From Ailurus styani (taxonomy: Eukaryota > Chordata > Mammalia > Carnivora > Ailuridae), in assembly GCA_002007465.1 (NCBI GenBank), contig LNAC01000031.1, positions 4,788,590 through 4,852,589 on the forward strand: a DNA stretch of 64,000 nucleotides, in the 5' to 3' direction. The first letter of the stretch is position 1. Each line of letters begins with the position of its first letter. Below, piece after piece: positions 11,790 through 23,479 of this stretch. A model generated the notes under the pieces. The model was not told the DNA's origin, made no database searches, and worked only from the letters and a program-made list of their open reading frames with translations. The translations under genes and the position numbers were made by a program.

Positions 11790-12179
11790 CAAGACATTTT
11801 TTTAAAAGGCTAGTAAACAATAAAAGAAGGGAAGATGTTAGCAGAATGAAAACAAAAAACTGGAAAACATAAAAAAGTAAACAAGTAGAAATATTAGACA
11901 TAAAAACTGTGAGTCACAATAAAGAGAAAGGATGGGAAAAATATGGCAGAGGAAATAGCTGAAGGACGAACCAGTGATTTGGGAGACCGGAATGAAGAAA
12001 TTTACCAGACAGATGGAAGGGTCACACAATTTAGATATGTCAGGGTCAAAATTTGAAACTCATCTGTGTGACTCCAAAATCAAATGTGAAGCTTAACTCT
12101 CCTATATCCCTATAATTCCAAGAAATAAGAAGCAGAAGCAGGGGACACACTTTGATCAATGCTACTCATGTGATCTTTT

Positions 12180-13075
12180 AGAGTGGCACCAGAAATGACA
12201 GGGCGAAGTGTCCCTAGGCTCCATATCCACTCTTTCCTGAGTTCTTTCTTCCTTTCTTGGTCCTGGCCACTATTATCTCCTCTACTTCTGTGTCTAAACA
12301 AAAAGTGCATCCTCCCCACAGCAGGTAGAGTGGTCTTCCAAAAGTCTAAGACCCTCCAGTGGCTTACCCATTCTCTGAGAATAAAATCCTTGCTCTCATT
12401 TCCAACCTCAGCTCCTCCCACTCTTCCATCCATTCACTCTTATTCAACCACCCATGGTGGTTCTTTCTGTCCCGCAAACATGCCAAGCTAGTTCCTTGCT
12501 CAGAGCCTAGGCACTTGCTGTTCAGAATGCTCTTCCCTGCAGTCACTTCATGGCCTCCTCCTCCTCATTTTTTTTTTTTTTGGTCTCAAATCCACCATCC
12601 CCTCCTCACATAAGTCTTCTCCTCAGTCATTTTCTTTTTTTTTCTTTTTAATTATTTTTATTATTTATTTGTCAGAGAGAGTGAGAGCATGCACGCACAA
12701 GCAGGGGGAGAGGCAGGCAGAGGGAGAAGCAGGCTCCCTGCTGAGCAAGAAGCCCAATGCGGAACTTGATCCCAATATCCTGGGATCATGATCTGAGCCA
12801 AAGGCAGGCACTTAACCGATGGAGCCCCCTAGGTGTCCCCTCCTCTGTCACTTTCTATCATAACACCCCATTTCATTTTCTTCCCAGCATTTGTCATTAT
12901 CTAAAATTATCTTACTTCTGTTTGTTTATCTTCTGCCCTCCATCACTAGAATGAAAGTTCCCTGTGGGCAGGGGCTTTATCTAACTTGTTCTCCACACTG
13001 TCTCCAACACTGAGAAGAATGCCCAACATGTGGTGGGTAGTCAATAAATATTTGTTGACTGTTTTTTTCTAGCTA
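12180..13075 (+). mobile_element. L2 LINE, 3' part, split by a SINE
   Basis: Shows the L2 order CCAAGCTAGTTCCTTGCTCAGAG, GTCACTTTCTATCATAACACC, CATTTGTCATTATCTAAAAT, GAATGAAAGTTCCCTGTGGG and the 3' end TCAATAAATATTTGTTGACT. The SINE at 12636-12841 is inserted in it. Start is approximate. Confidence 0.82.
12636..12841 (-). mobile_element. CAN SINE, reverse, nested in L2
   Basis: Reverse copy. The imperfect duplication CCTCAGTCATTTTCT (12621-12635) and CCTCTGTCACTTTCT (12842-12856) marks an older insertion. Confidence 0.9.
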
Positions 13076-13340
13076 GACTGTTTGTTCCCTCAAGGCTCAG
13101 TTGTTAGAAATTGGGAGGTGGGGGTGGTGGTGTCATAAAGCTACAGGTTGGGAGGGTGTCAAGGTTTACAGTCTCTTCTCTTGAGCAGTGGAAAGTAGCC
13201 TCAGCCTGGGTGAAGCTCCTCTTTCCCTTCACCCACACATCTGAGGCACAAACAAGGCTTTGCTAAGGGTCTCATTAAATTCCCTCTACCACTCATTTGG
13301 TTCAAAAATGTTCTTCTGGAAAATTACCAAATGGAACCAT

Positions 13341-13368
13341 ACACACATACACACACACACACATATAT

Positions 13369-13421
<53 letters not shown>
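13341..13421. repeat. (CA)n microsatellite at a gap edge
   Basis: Imperfect then perfect CA run that ends directly at the N gap. Confidence 0.95.
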
Positions 13422-13530
13422 NNNNNNNNNNNNNNNNNNNNNNNNNNNNNNNNNNNNNNNNNNNNNNNNNNNNNNNNNNNNNNNNNNNNNNNNNNNNNNN
13501 NNNNNNNNNNNNNNNNNNNNNNNNNNNNNN
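13422..13530. other. Assembly gap, 109 N
   Basis: A run of N between a CA array and a TA array. Polymerase slippage or read collapse at the compound microsatellite is the likely cause. Any open frame drawn across it is meaningless. Confidence 0.98.

Positions 13531-13601
<71 letters not shown>
13531..13601. repeat. (AT)n microsatellite
   Basis: About 33 AT units after a short ACAC. Together with the CA array it forms one compound repeat broken by the gap. Confidence 0.95.
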
Positions 13602-13603
<2 letters not shown>

Positions 13604-15343
13604 CTATTCCTTTAAAACCCCAGCATGCTGACAGTGCTTCCCTGGATTGGCTGTGTGGGTCACAGACAGAAGGGAAGAAGATGTCGGGCCCTGCTGATGG
13701 TGACACATAGCCTATTGGCAGACTGCAGATTTACTTGCGATCTTCCTTGGGTGAGCACTTCTTTCTGTCCCCTCAACATTCTGCAGCCTAAATGTGCCAG
13801 TGAAAGAATGCTTGGTTCCTAGTCTTCCGTCCCACACAGACACTTGTGAATGATGGTACATTCCTCTCAAAATGGAGTATTTGTGTACTCTTAGGTGTTC
13901 CCAGTGTGGCAGACATTGTTGGTTAACTCCTCATAGCCACCACCCCCAACAACCCTGCTTCTGCCTAATTTGGTTGATCCTCCCTTCCCCCATGTCCTTC
14001 AGTGGGGCATGTTAATCACGGTGGTCTCCTTCTTCTGGGTTGAGATGTAATTGGTTTAAGTAGGAGCATGTGAAGCAATTCTGGCCAATCTGGTGCAAGG
14101 AGAAACCTCTTGTGGGGTTTCTGGGTAAGGTTTCTTTGCTTTCAAGAAGAGATACATAAGAAGAAACTTGCCACTTGTTTGCTGGATGTTGCCATGTCTG
14201 TGTGTGATGTCTAGAGCTGCCAAAGCCATCTTGTGATCATGAGGGAGAATAGGATGGCAGGGAGGAAGGACAGACTACACCTGCTTAATGATGTTAAGCC
14301 TTTAAATTAACCAAACTCTGGATTTTTAAAAATGTGAGCTCGTCAACCATTTTGATTGGAGTTTGTGTTATGTGTAGCTAAAAGCACTGTATCTGTATCT
14401 AATAATCTACCAATAAAAATGACAGTTGAAATAAAAATATGTCAGTAAGTATTCACTAAATGTCTACTCTAGTCCATGCTTAATATATGATGGTCTGTCC
14501 CACAAGAAACTTCATATAATTCAGTGTTTCTCATAAAGAAACTTGAATTAGTACAATGGAGGTGGAGAAGGGAGGGAAGTTGTTACAACACAGATTCCTT
14601 GGCTCTACCATAGATGTGTTCGACCATCATCTTGAGGGTTGGGAGGGTCCCTGCAAGAATACATATTTTAAATAAGCACTTAGGTGTTTCCAAATGTCTT
14701 CTAAATATTGAACATCATTGATTGATTGAAGACCAGTCACGTGAATCAGTGAATGATATAAGGCAGAATATAATGAAGTGCTGATGTGTAAAATAGAGAA
14801 TATGAGCTCTCAAGTCATGTGGATAGTCAGAAGCAATTGGCAAGATGGTAGACAAGATAGACCAAGGGTAGAATATGGGTTCCACCATTTACCAATCAAG
14901 TGTTTCAATTAATTCATCCTTGCATGGGGCTACCAAGCCTGGAATGTGAAGTTCTGTATGGTTCCTGTGAGAGGCACACAGTGGGGGAGGCAAAACCATA
15001 GAGCTGCAGGGTTATGAGGAGCCCATGTTCACTCACCCTTTGGGGGCTGCTATTGGCCGGTGTCAAGACTGTATCCAGAGAGAGCATGAGGAATCAGACC
15101 AAAGCCAGCAGAGGGCCCAGAGGAAAAGGACTGCCGCCTCTGCTCAGATGCCAGTTTGTGGTCCTGCCTGTCATGATGGGCCTCAAGGATGTTGCCATTT
15201 GGCCCATTGAAGGAAGCTTCTAGGGAGGGCAGCACCTCGTGCTATGCAAGAATATTTTCCTGCAATCCCAGGCACAGTAACTAACTTATATAAATAATGG
15301 ACTCTATGGTACCTTCTAGCTTTTAAAGTTTATAAAGTTTTTA
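13602..15343. other. Intronic sequence with a possible decayed LTR
   Basis: The block 13960-14410 has features of old LTR-like repeats: CCATCTTGTGATCATGAGGG, then a TTGTGTTATGTGTAGCTAAAAG end. I cannot assign a family. The rest shows nothing classifiable. Confidence 0.35.
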
Positions 15344-15552
15344 TTATTATTATTTTTTAAAGATTTTATTCATTTATTTGACAGAGAGAGAGAGATCACA
15401 AGTAGACTGAGAGGCAGGCAGAGAGAGGAGGAAGTAGGTTCCTTGCTGAGCAGGGAGGGAGCCGGATGCGGGCCTTGATCCCAGGACCCTGAGATCATGA
15501 CCTGAGCTGAAGACAGAGGCTTTAATCCACTGACCCACCCAGGCGCCCAGAG
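15344..15552 (-). mobile_element. CAN SINE, reverse, young type
   Basis: Reverse copy with a perfect 16-bp duplication GTTTATAAAGTTTTTA at 15328-15343 and 15553-15568. Confidence 0.95.
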
Positions 15553-15568
15553 GTTTATAAAGTTTTTA

Positions 15569-17402
15569 GAAGTTCTTTTACACCTAAATGGAGAACGTTC
15601 CTTTTTGCGATTTCTCTTCATGCTTAAGGTTTACTATAGATTGAGAGCTTTATTATTATTTATTAAGGATGCTTAATGAAGCACCAGATAATGTTCTGTT
15701 TAGTTCTATTTACATGCTTCCTGCAAGATACACATAGAGCTTGTATATTTTCCCACTCCATTACCATAACAAAAGAGAATACTGTTTTTCAAGTGAGCTT
15801 TCTAAATTAGCCACCCAAAAAAGGCAAGTAGGAACATTCTCAATCTTTGAAGAGAGATTCCAGATACCATGGTTTAAAGCATCAGGTCATCCAAATGGTT
15901 AAAAACTGAATAACAAGATGTGGCCACTCGGATTCTTTCAGGAAGTCAAAAACAAGCCCACAGTTTTATTAGCATGTTATATCAGTGGGACTTATATCGA
16001 AATTTAACTGTGAAAGCAAAAAAATGACTGAATATTCCAGACTAGTCCAGATGGAGTTACTAACCACAGGAGAAAGAATTCTCAGGGGGGCCTTTTCAGA
16101 GAGATATTTGGGCTTTACATAAATCATTGATTATGGAGCTGACTACGGAATCAGAACAGATTTTCCACAAACTCCGAGTTCTATTTCTCTGCGATTCCAT
16201 GTGACTTATAGCAGCTGTGCTGTTGTTGGCTGATGCCTCAGCACAGAGAGCCTCTCACTTCTCTGCCTGTTCTGTTCTTGTGAATAGAGCACTAAATTTA
16301 CTCAGGAGATTCTGATAACCATTTTGGCAACCTGTAATACTCAAGACACAAAAATGGGAGAGTTGAAGGCCTTTTCTAGAACAACGAGGAGCAGAACTGA
16401 AGAAAATTTTTGTTTTTGTGAAATCTATTAGGACCAGTTCCATTTTTGGTGCCTAGAGTTCTGCAAAAAATGTACATGTAAAGTGACATCATAGGGAATA
16501 TTTTGATGCCTCACAAAAATAACCCGTAAGTGAACGTGGAACAACGAAACTGAAAAAGATGTTTTCTGTAGTTTCTCTTGTTGCTTATTTCTAACCAGAT
16601 GGATATTGGCAGCTAGAGAAGCTTCCATTGTTGAGTTTTACATAATACCAAACATGCCAGGGCTGTAAGGGAGACAACTCCAGGTTCATGGGTACAGTCT
16701 TGGAAGAGGTAGACCAAACCACCAGCTTGAGGTCTGCATGGAAGAGCCTGGAAAGGACAGGACTCTAAACAGGGGACATAGCTGAGAAGAGACTGGAGAA
16801 GGAGACTGGTTGTGGCTAGTTTCTAGCGAAAAGTTAAATACTGTATGAGTGTTGTATGTGTATATATAATATACTGTATACTAACACCTCATGTTAGTAA
16901 AATTTTCAATAAAATCCAGAGTAAATGATGTCCTTGCGGTGATGGCTTTCTTTCAGGAGGTGTTCAGATGTTCCAGAGTCCCCGTGTGAATGGACATGTG
17001 ATAGGTTACACTTACTGGCAAAGCATGTGCAAACTATGGCAGCAAATTGTTTTGACCATATTTGGAGTTCTTATTCTATTTTGTAGTGCTTTGGTGACAC
17101 TTTTCCGTATTGCCTGGCTATTTTGGGGGTGTGTCTGTTATTTATGGGAGTCTCCAGGGTAAAGAACATTGTATCTGGAATCTGAAGACTAGGGTTCCAG
17201 TGCTGTCTTTGCCACTTAGTATCTTTAACCTTTCTTAGGTTGTCCAGAAAACAGCTCTTTGCATCCTGTGGAGTTCATGACTCCTGGCTGACCCAGTTGA
17301 TTGAAGGATATCAATTTACTTAATGTACTTGGAGAGCTTTGTAATGTCAGTAAGTGTCATATACTTATGTTCTTATGATGATTATTAGTAATTATTAGAT
17401 GG
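15569..17402. other. Intronic sequence, no exon recognised
   Basis: Unique-looking DNA. The piece at 17165-17225 resembles a MIR fragment. Otherwise I see no classifiable element. Confidence 0.4.
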
Positions 17403-18063
17403 AATTATGAACTGAATTGTGTCCCTACAAAAAGATATGTTGAGGGGTGCCTGGGTGGCTCAGTCGGTTAAGTGTCTGCCTTTGGCTTGGGTCATGACCT
17501 CAGGGTCTTGGGATGGAGCCCCGCATTGGGCTGTCTGCTCAGCGGGGAGCCTGTTTCCCCCTTTCTCTCTGCCTGCCTCTCTGCCTACTTGTGATATCCC
17601 TCTCTCTCTCTGTCAAATAAATAAATAAAATCTAAAAAAAATATATATGTCGAAGTCCTAACTCCTAGTACCTTAAAATGTAACTATTTGGAAATAAGGT
17701 CATTGCAGATGTAATTAGTTGGGATGATAGGGTAGGGTGGGCCCATAATCCAGCATGACTGACACCCCTATAAGAAGATCACCATGTAAAGATGGAGACA
17801 CAAGGAGAATACCATGCAAAGATGGTGGTGGAGATTGAAGCGATGCATCTAGAAGCCAAGGGATACCAGAGATTGCCAGCTGTCACCAGAAGCGAAGAGA
17901 GAGGAATAAAGCAGATTCTCCCCGAGAGCCCTCAGACAAACCAACACTGCCGACACCTTGACTTCCTACTTCTGACCTCCCCTTGTGAGGCAATAAATAC
18001 CTGTGGTTTTAAGCTACCCAGTTTATGAGACTGTGCTATGGCAGCCCTAGGAAACTAATACAG
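17403..18063 (+). mobile_element. MLT1-type LTR (ERVL-MaLR), split by a SINE
   Basis: Follows the MaLR LTR consensus from GAACTGAATTGTGTCCCTAC through GAAGTCCTAACTCCTAGTAC, GATTGAAGCGATGCATCTAG and CAGATTCTCCCCGAGAGCC to the end CAGCCCTAGGAAACTAATAC. It is a solo LTR with no internal genes. The SINE at 17444-17640 lies in its 5' part. Confidence 0.9.
17444..17640 (+). mobile_element. CAN SINE nested in the MLT1 LTR
   Basis: Head GGGGTGCCTGGGTGGCTCAG, GTTAAGTGTCTGCC body. The repeated ATATGTTGA and ATATGTCGA flank the insertion and rejoin the LTR. Confidence 0.94.
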
Positions 18064-18164
18064 ATGGTAAATTACTTAAGGGAAGTTCCTAACTCAGGAC
18101 AAATGTAAGGAACTTATTATTACACAATCTTATCTCTGTATAATGCTTCTAGTCGACATGTCAC

Positions 18165-18262
18165 TTCCATAAAAATTACTTCATTTCATCCCCACCACGA
18201 CGTAAGTAAAAATTTTCTCAGTTCAGATGGAGACTGAGGCTTGGAGATGGGTAGTAACTCGG
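18165..18262 (-). mobile_element. MIR fragment (tentative)
   Basis: The segment ATGGAGACTGAGGCTTGGAG followed by GTAGTAACTCGGC resembles the reverse of the MIR core. It is short and diverged. Confidence 0.42.
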
Positions 18263-18911
18263 CTGGGAAACATTTTAAGGTGCTTCGTTGACTCTCTCCT
18301 ACACCACAGCAACTTTGCTTAAGCCAGTTAGTAGCTCTTCCTGTTACATTGTGTTGTCTCGGGATACATCATGTAACTGCTAGTTCCTTTTCCTCTGGTT
18401 GGCCGGCTTCTCTCCGTGGAGTTCTAAGGGTCCTCTCTGAGGCCCAGAGGCTGGAGGGCCTCCCTCTCTGCTCTGAAGAACTAAGTCCAGCCTCAACCTG
18501 ACCTCAGCCCAGTTCTCTCACCTGAACAGAAGCTCCCACGTAGGGCAAGAATCCAGAGGGCCTCCTGGGGGGGAGGTGCTAAGCTTCATCAGGGCAGCCC
18601 CCTGCCCTGACCATCAAGGGGAGGGGGAGGTGCTGTGGGTCATGCCCAATTCCTGTAGCTGTGCCCACCCCCATCCCCCCCCACCCCTGTCCACAGGCAG
18701 AGGGCTAGAGATAGAATCCGGAAGATGCTAGAGAGGATTAAGAGACTGCACTGCAGCTGATGGAGGTGCCTCCCAGGCACTGCTAAGATACTGGGAGTCC
18801 ACGCTGGCCACACCTCACAGAGGGGCCCGCATGGAGGAATAGCAGAAGTCTCTGGTTGTATCATGTCTTTCATGTTCCAGGGATGGGTTGCAGATGAAAT
18901 GTCCCTGGTTG
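18263..18911. other. Intronic sequence, GC-richer, unclassified
   Basis: Moderately GC-rich DNA with G and C runs around 18600-18690. No exon or known repeat was recognised. Confidence 0.4.
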
Positions 18912-18927
18912 TCGTGTGCGTGTGCGC

Positions 18928-18958
<31 letters not shown>

Positions 18959-18971
18959 CTGTGTGTGTCTG

Positions 18972-19023
<52 letters not shown>
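18912..19023. repeat. Back-to-back (TG)n and (CA)n arrays
   Basis: A TG/CG-rich array at 18912-18955 is followed by a short spacer and a CA array of about 25 units at 18973-19023. The two arms are complementary and could fold into a hairpin. Confidence 0.95.
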
Positions 19024-19026
<3 letters not shown>

Positions 19027-19064
19027 TGAAAGGATCACTGGCAGGGCATGTGGATCGAGGAATG

Positions 19065-19255
19065 GTCAAGAAAACAGGCTTCGGAGTAACCAAAACTTAG
19101 ATCTCTGGGTTACAATCTTAGTTCTGTCATAGTATCGAGTGTGGACAAATACTTGCCTCCTTTGAACCTCAGGGTTTTTGTCTTTAAAATAGTGACACTC
19201 TGCCTCTGTTTGGGTAACTGAGAGGATGAAAGGAGAAGATTCCATAGGCTAAGAG
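19065..19255 (+). mobile_element. MIR
   Basis: Diverged MIR order: GGCTTCGGAGTAACC, GTTCTGTCATAG, TTGAACCTCAGGGTTTTTGTC, TTTAAAATAGTGACAC. Confidence 0.6.
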
Positions 19256-19649
19256 CTGGAAGCTTTAACCGTGAATACAGTCAGTGGGACCAGGGAGTTG
19301 TGCTGGTTTCGAGAAGGTTTGCCAGGTCATAAGATCCTTGCCAACAAACCCAGAGCACCTGCTCCTTCACAAGCTGTGCACTCTGCTTTGGACTTTCTCT
19401 CCTGGGAGCTGGCTGCCTCATAGAAGGATATGATACTGCAAAATAAAACCCAAAATTCTCCAAGGTAACATGACCTTTCCTATAGAAAGCTCAACCAACA
19501 GTGTTTTGTCTTCCTTTCTCATGTCCCGTACTGAAAATATCTGTCTTCATCATGTAGCAAAAGCAATGCATCATGGTATAATAAAATGTCTGCCATGGTA
19601 CTGAGAGAAAACCTTGAAAATAAAGACTTCCCAGACCCTGAATGCCATA

Positions 19650-20180
19650 TTCTGCTCACAAGGAGAAATCATCAATCATGTCTTATTTTGCCCATTTGAC
19701 TTACTGATAGTTTTATGGATCCAAATTTTAAAAACCCTTCTTTGGCTGTCAGCCAGACCCCTCATCTTCCCAGAGGGTATTCCTGAGAGAATTCTCGAGA
19801 TATGTTCTGGCTATAGCCCAGGCTGGACAACTCCCCAGTACCAAACAACTTCATTTCCCTGGCCCAGGGGCATGATACTTCAAGTTTATACTTTTCTCTT
19901 CTTCATTCCAGCCATCTTGAATGTCCTGTCTTGGAAACTTGGCTCTTCGCACACATGTCTAGAGGGCCAGCTCCCTCATCTCTTGGTTTTTGCTCACATC
20001 TGACTTCTCAGGCCTTCCCTGACAGGCTATCCAACAACGTGCGTCTCTTCCTCCTGCTCGAACGGAAGGTCCATGAGGACAGGGGGCTTAGACTGCTTGC
20101 TCCCTGAGGACTCTGAGTGCCTAGCATTGTGCCTAGCACATAGTAAATGCTTGGTAAGTGTTTGTAAAGTGAATAAAAGG
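19650..20180 (+). mobile_element. L2 LINE, 3' end
   Basis: Ends with the L2 signature GTGCCTAGCACATAGTAAATGC, then TTGGTAAGTGTTTGTAAAGTG. Upstream blocks (GGCCTTCCCTGACAGGC, GTCCATGAGGACAGGGGGC) fit L2. The left limit is approximate. Confidence 0.72.
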
Positions 20181-20265
20181 CAAAGAACCAGTTTTAGAAG
20201 ACCAAAGAATTTTAGGGATGGAACAGACCTTAGAAAGTATTTGATCCAGAGGTAAGAATTTTTTT

Positions 20266-20674
20266 CCAGTGGGATCAGTTGAAGAAAAATAAAAAAGTGA
20301 TTTATCGGCAGAATTTGTTTTCTGTTCAAAATTAAATCCCATAGGGGAAGAATCTATGTTCTTAAATCTTAGCCACTTACTTTGTGACATAAAAGAATAT
20401 TCAGGACAACTGTGAACAGAGTTGAGAAGTAGCAAACTGAGGCAGGTTTCTAATCTGCCTCCCAGAAATTCCAGTGGGATCAGTTGAAGAAAAATAAAAA
20501 AGTGATTTATTGGCAGAATTTGTTTTCTGTTCAAAATTAAATCCCATGGGGGAAGAATCTATGTTCTTAAATCTTAGCCACTTACTTTGTGACATAAAAG
20601 AATATTTAGGAGAACTGTGAACAGAGTTGAGAAGTAGCAAACTGAGGCAGGTTTCTAATCTGCCTCCCAGAAAT
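20266..20674. repeat. Direct tandem duplication, 205-bp unit, two copies
   Basis: Copy 1 is about 20266-20470 and copy 2 about 20471-20674. I count four substitutions between them (cgg/tgg, atagg/atggg, ttcag/tttag, gacaa/gagaa), about 98% identity. Both copies start in TTCCAGTGGGATC. The differences argue for a real, recent duplication and not an assembly error. No gene function is visible; open frames across it are chance. Confidence 0.93.
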
Positions 20675-20739
20675 GAAATCTGGATCTGATTGTGAACACA
20701 GACAGCCCTCGGGACTCCGCTGTTCATCGTCACTGAAGA

Positions 20740-20880
20740 CTCCACCCCGTTTTATAGAAGAGGCAGAGAAATCCCACAAAGACAAAACATTTTCTTTTTC
20801 TCAAAGTCCCAGAGCTAATTAGAGGCAGATTCAAGAATGGACCTGAGGTGCCTGGCCTCCATGCAGTGCTCCTTCTGCCA
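20740..20880 (-). mobile_element. MIR fragment
   Basis: Reverse MIR features: CCCGTTTTATAGAAGAGGC, then AAGTCCCAGAGCTAATTAGAG. Confidence 0.5.
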
Positions 20881-20900
20881 GCGGGGGAGAAAAAAATAAA

Positions 20901-20924
20901 GAAGAAGAAGAAGAAGAAGAAAAG
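20901..20924. repeat. (GAA)n short tandem repeat
   Basis: About seven GAA units, preceded by an A-rich run. Confidence 0.9.
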
Positions 20925-22668
20925 AGTTTGGTGATTTCCTGTTCAATCGAGCTTAAATGAGCACTGGCTACACCGTCACTGTGAATCAACGAACACATGT
21001 GGCAATCAGAATTATTTACTGCCTTTAATATAATGTCACCATAATTGTCCTATAAATGATTGCAAGCATTCCGCCTCCCCCTGCTCCATGGATTATTAAT
21101 ATGACCTGACATTTAACAAGTACTAATAACGTGTGGGTGTCATTCCAACTGCCTGAGGCTGAGCACTTGATCCTGCCAGTCTTAATGTGCACGTCTCTAG
21201 CCAAACCTCCTTCACCCCTTTGGCATATGTATTGCATCTTTTCTTGGTGGATTTTTACTTTTTTTCGGTTGTGGTTAGTGTTCGGTTTTTGTATTTCTTA
21301 TAAATATTCCATGTAGATTTATAAGGCAGAACCTCTGCGAATATGTAATATATATTCAGGCAGTTTAATGAGTTGATAATGACTTTGGCTTGTGTAAGTA
21401 CCCTGTTTGCATATCAATAAATTTGTTGCTGCTCAATGAGTACTATGACTTGAAGGATGAAGCAATTTTTAAAAACTGTTGTTTTTCTGTGTATTTTATT
21501 GCATTCGACCTGTCAATTCAAAGTATCTGTGCTGATGATTGAAATGCTGGACTGTCATTTTGTTTTTCCAGTTAACCAGCCACTTAGGAGTCTGCTGCAC
21601 TAAGCAGACTCTTAAACATTCAGTTGTTCCCCCATGACTCTCCATTAAGTCTATCAACTATGTTGCCACAGGAATCAATAGTCACTGCACCGTGACAGGC
21701 TACTACTTGTAGGCTTATCAGAAAGCATAAGGTTATACAATCCCTGCCTTTTGAGAGTTCGGAGCCTGCCCTGGAAGATCACAGGGGAAAGGTCAAGAAC
21801 AAAACAAAAATACTTAACTATCTCAGGTGGCACATAGAAGTTCTAGATATATGGCTTAGACCACGAGAGAGGGGTTTTGGGAAAGATCAAGGTAGAAATG
21901 AATTTTGGGACTAGACCATCTTCATCATGCTTTTGCTTTGAATTATAGACTATTTCTCCTCCTTTGTCTTAATTTTAGTTTCTCTGGAATCCAAGAAACC
22001 TCAAAAATTTCCTTGGATTTCTTTTTAAGTTTGTCGCAGTCCTCCAGGAATTTGTTTTGTCATCTCCCAGGATGTAGGTCAGCAGCCCAGGCTTAAGAAA
22101 TCCACTTGGTTCATACTGGAATTTGACAGATCAGAAGAATGATTTCTATTTTCCATTTATGATGTGTAGATTCAGGTAGGAACAAGTCTCCCTTTCTTCC
22201 TTGGATAGCAATGTTAGCTAATATATCCATGTAAAATAATTATTTCCATGCATACCACATTCATTGTCCTTCACTCAGAAAAAAGTCACCGATCCAAGTA
22301 TTGTATTTTTAAAAATTAAAAAAAAATCCTTTTCTCTTGTTTGGTTTCATTTTCCCTAAATTATTGGCCTTATTGTCTCATAAATAAATACAAGTTATGG
22401 GCAGCATGAAAAGAGGGGCTGAAACACTGTGGTTGAAGTTATTTGCGGTGTGTTAATTCAATTGGCTAAAGATCAGGGAAACTCTTAATTGTGAACAGAT
22501 TGTAATAAAAATCTGTGAGTTTAAAATTTTTATCATCTTCATTGTTAAAAGTAATATAAAAACAATGAAAATCCAGTGTTTAGATTTTTCCCTTCTTTTT
22601 GACTCATTTCATTTGTTTGATAATTTTTCTTCTGTGGTCATAATGTATATTTTTAGGATCAGAATTAT
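20925..22668. other. AT-rich intronic block without young repeats
   Basis: 1.7 kb with no SINE, LTR or L1 that I can identify. It contains homeodomain-like TTAATATGACC and ATTA motifs. It could hold a conserved non-coding element, but that is only a suggestion. Confidence 0.3.
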
Positions 22669-22856
22669 ATTATTTTTAAAAGATTTTATTTATTTATTTG
22701 AGAGAGAGAGAGAGCATGAGCGGGGGTGAAGGGCAGAGGGAGAAGCAGATTCTCCACTGAGCAGGGAGCCCGATGCAGGGCTCAATCCCAGGGACTCCAG
22801 AATTAGGACCTGAGCCAAAGGCAGATGCTTAACCGACTGAGCTGCCCAGATGTACC
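22669..22856 (-). mobile_element. CAN SINE, reverse
   Basis: Reverse copy flanked by the perfect 14-bp duplication AGGATCAGAATTAT at 22655-22668 and 22857-22870. Confidence 0.95.
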
Positions 22857-22870
22857 AGGATCAGAATTAT

Positions 22871-22970
22871 TTTAAAGATACAGTGGGTCTGAGAGAACTT
22901 CTCGTCTAACCTCTTCATTTGGCAAATAGAAGAACCAAAGCCAAGAGACATGGGACTGACTGAGGTCATA
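22871..22970 (-). mobile_element. MIR fragment (tentative)
   Basis: CATTTGGCAAATAGAAGAACC and a following GGTCATAA fit a diverged reverse MIR. Weak. Confidence 0.4.
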
Positions 22971-22985
22971 AAGAGATGAAATCCC

Positions 22986-23196
22986 TCGGGCGCCTGGGTG
23001 GCTCAGTGGGTTAAAGCCTCTGCTTTCGGCTCAGGTCATGATCCCAGGATCCTGGGATGGAGGCCCACATCGGGCTCTCTGCTCAGCGGGGAGCCTGCTT
23101 CCTCCTCTCTCCACTCTCTCTGCCTGCCTCTCTGCCTACTTGTGATCTCTCTCTCTGTGTCAAATGAATAAATAAAATCTTAAAAAAAAAAAAAAA
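22986..23196 (+). mobile_element. CAN SINE, young GTTAAAGCC type
   Basis: Full-length copy. The duplication AGAGATGAAATCCC lies just upstream (ending 22985) and at 23197-23210. Confidence 0.95.
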
Positions 23197-23206
23197 AGAG
23201 ATGAAA

Positions 23207-23479
23207 TCCCAAGTGCCCTAAAAACATTCATTGTTGCCTCAGACCAAATCCTCCTTCAACATACAAAATAGAAAACAACGGAATTGAATATACATTGCCT
23301 CTGTGATCCCATTTTACCAACTGGAATTTGACGGCCTTTCGGNTCCCAAGTGCCCTAAAAACATTCATTGTTGCCTCAGACCAAATCCTCCTTCAACATA
23401 CAAAATAGAAAACAACGGAATTGAATATACATTGCCTCTGTGATCCCATTTTACCAACTGGAATTTGACGGCCTTTCGG
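23207..23479. repeat. Exact 136-bp duplication across a single N (probable assembly artefact)
   Basis: Positions 23207-23342 and 23344-23479 are identical base for base and are separated by one N at 23343. Identity with a one-N join is what an unmerged contig overlap produces, so I do not treat it as biology. Confidence 0.93.

Noticed and set aside
13260..13706. Open frames over TH, CV or YI dipeptide repeats
   Set aside because: They are translations of CA, TG and AT microsatellites and of N bases.
20133..20745. Overlapping minus-strand frames sharing a repeated peptide
   Set aside because: The shared peptide is only the 205-bp tandem duplication read in frame; no coding evidence.
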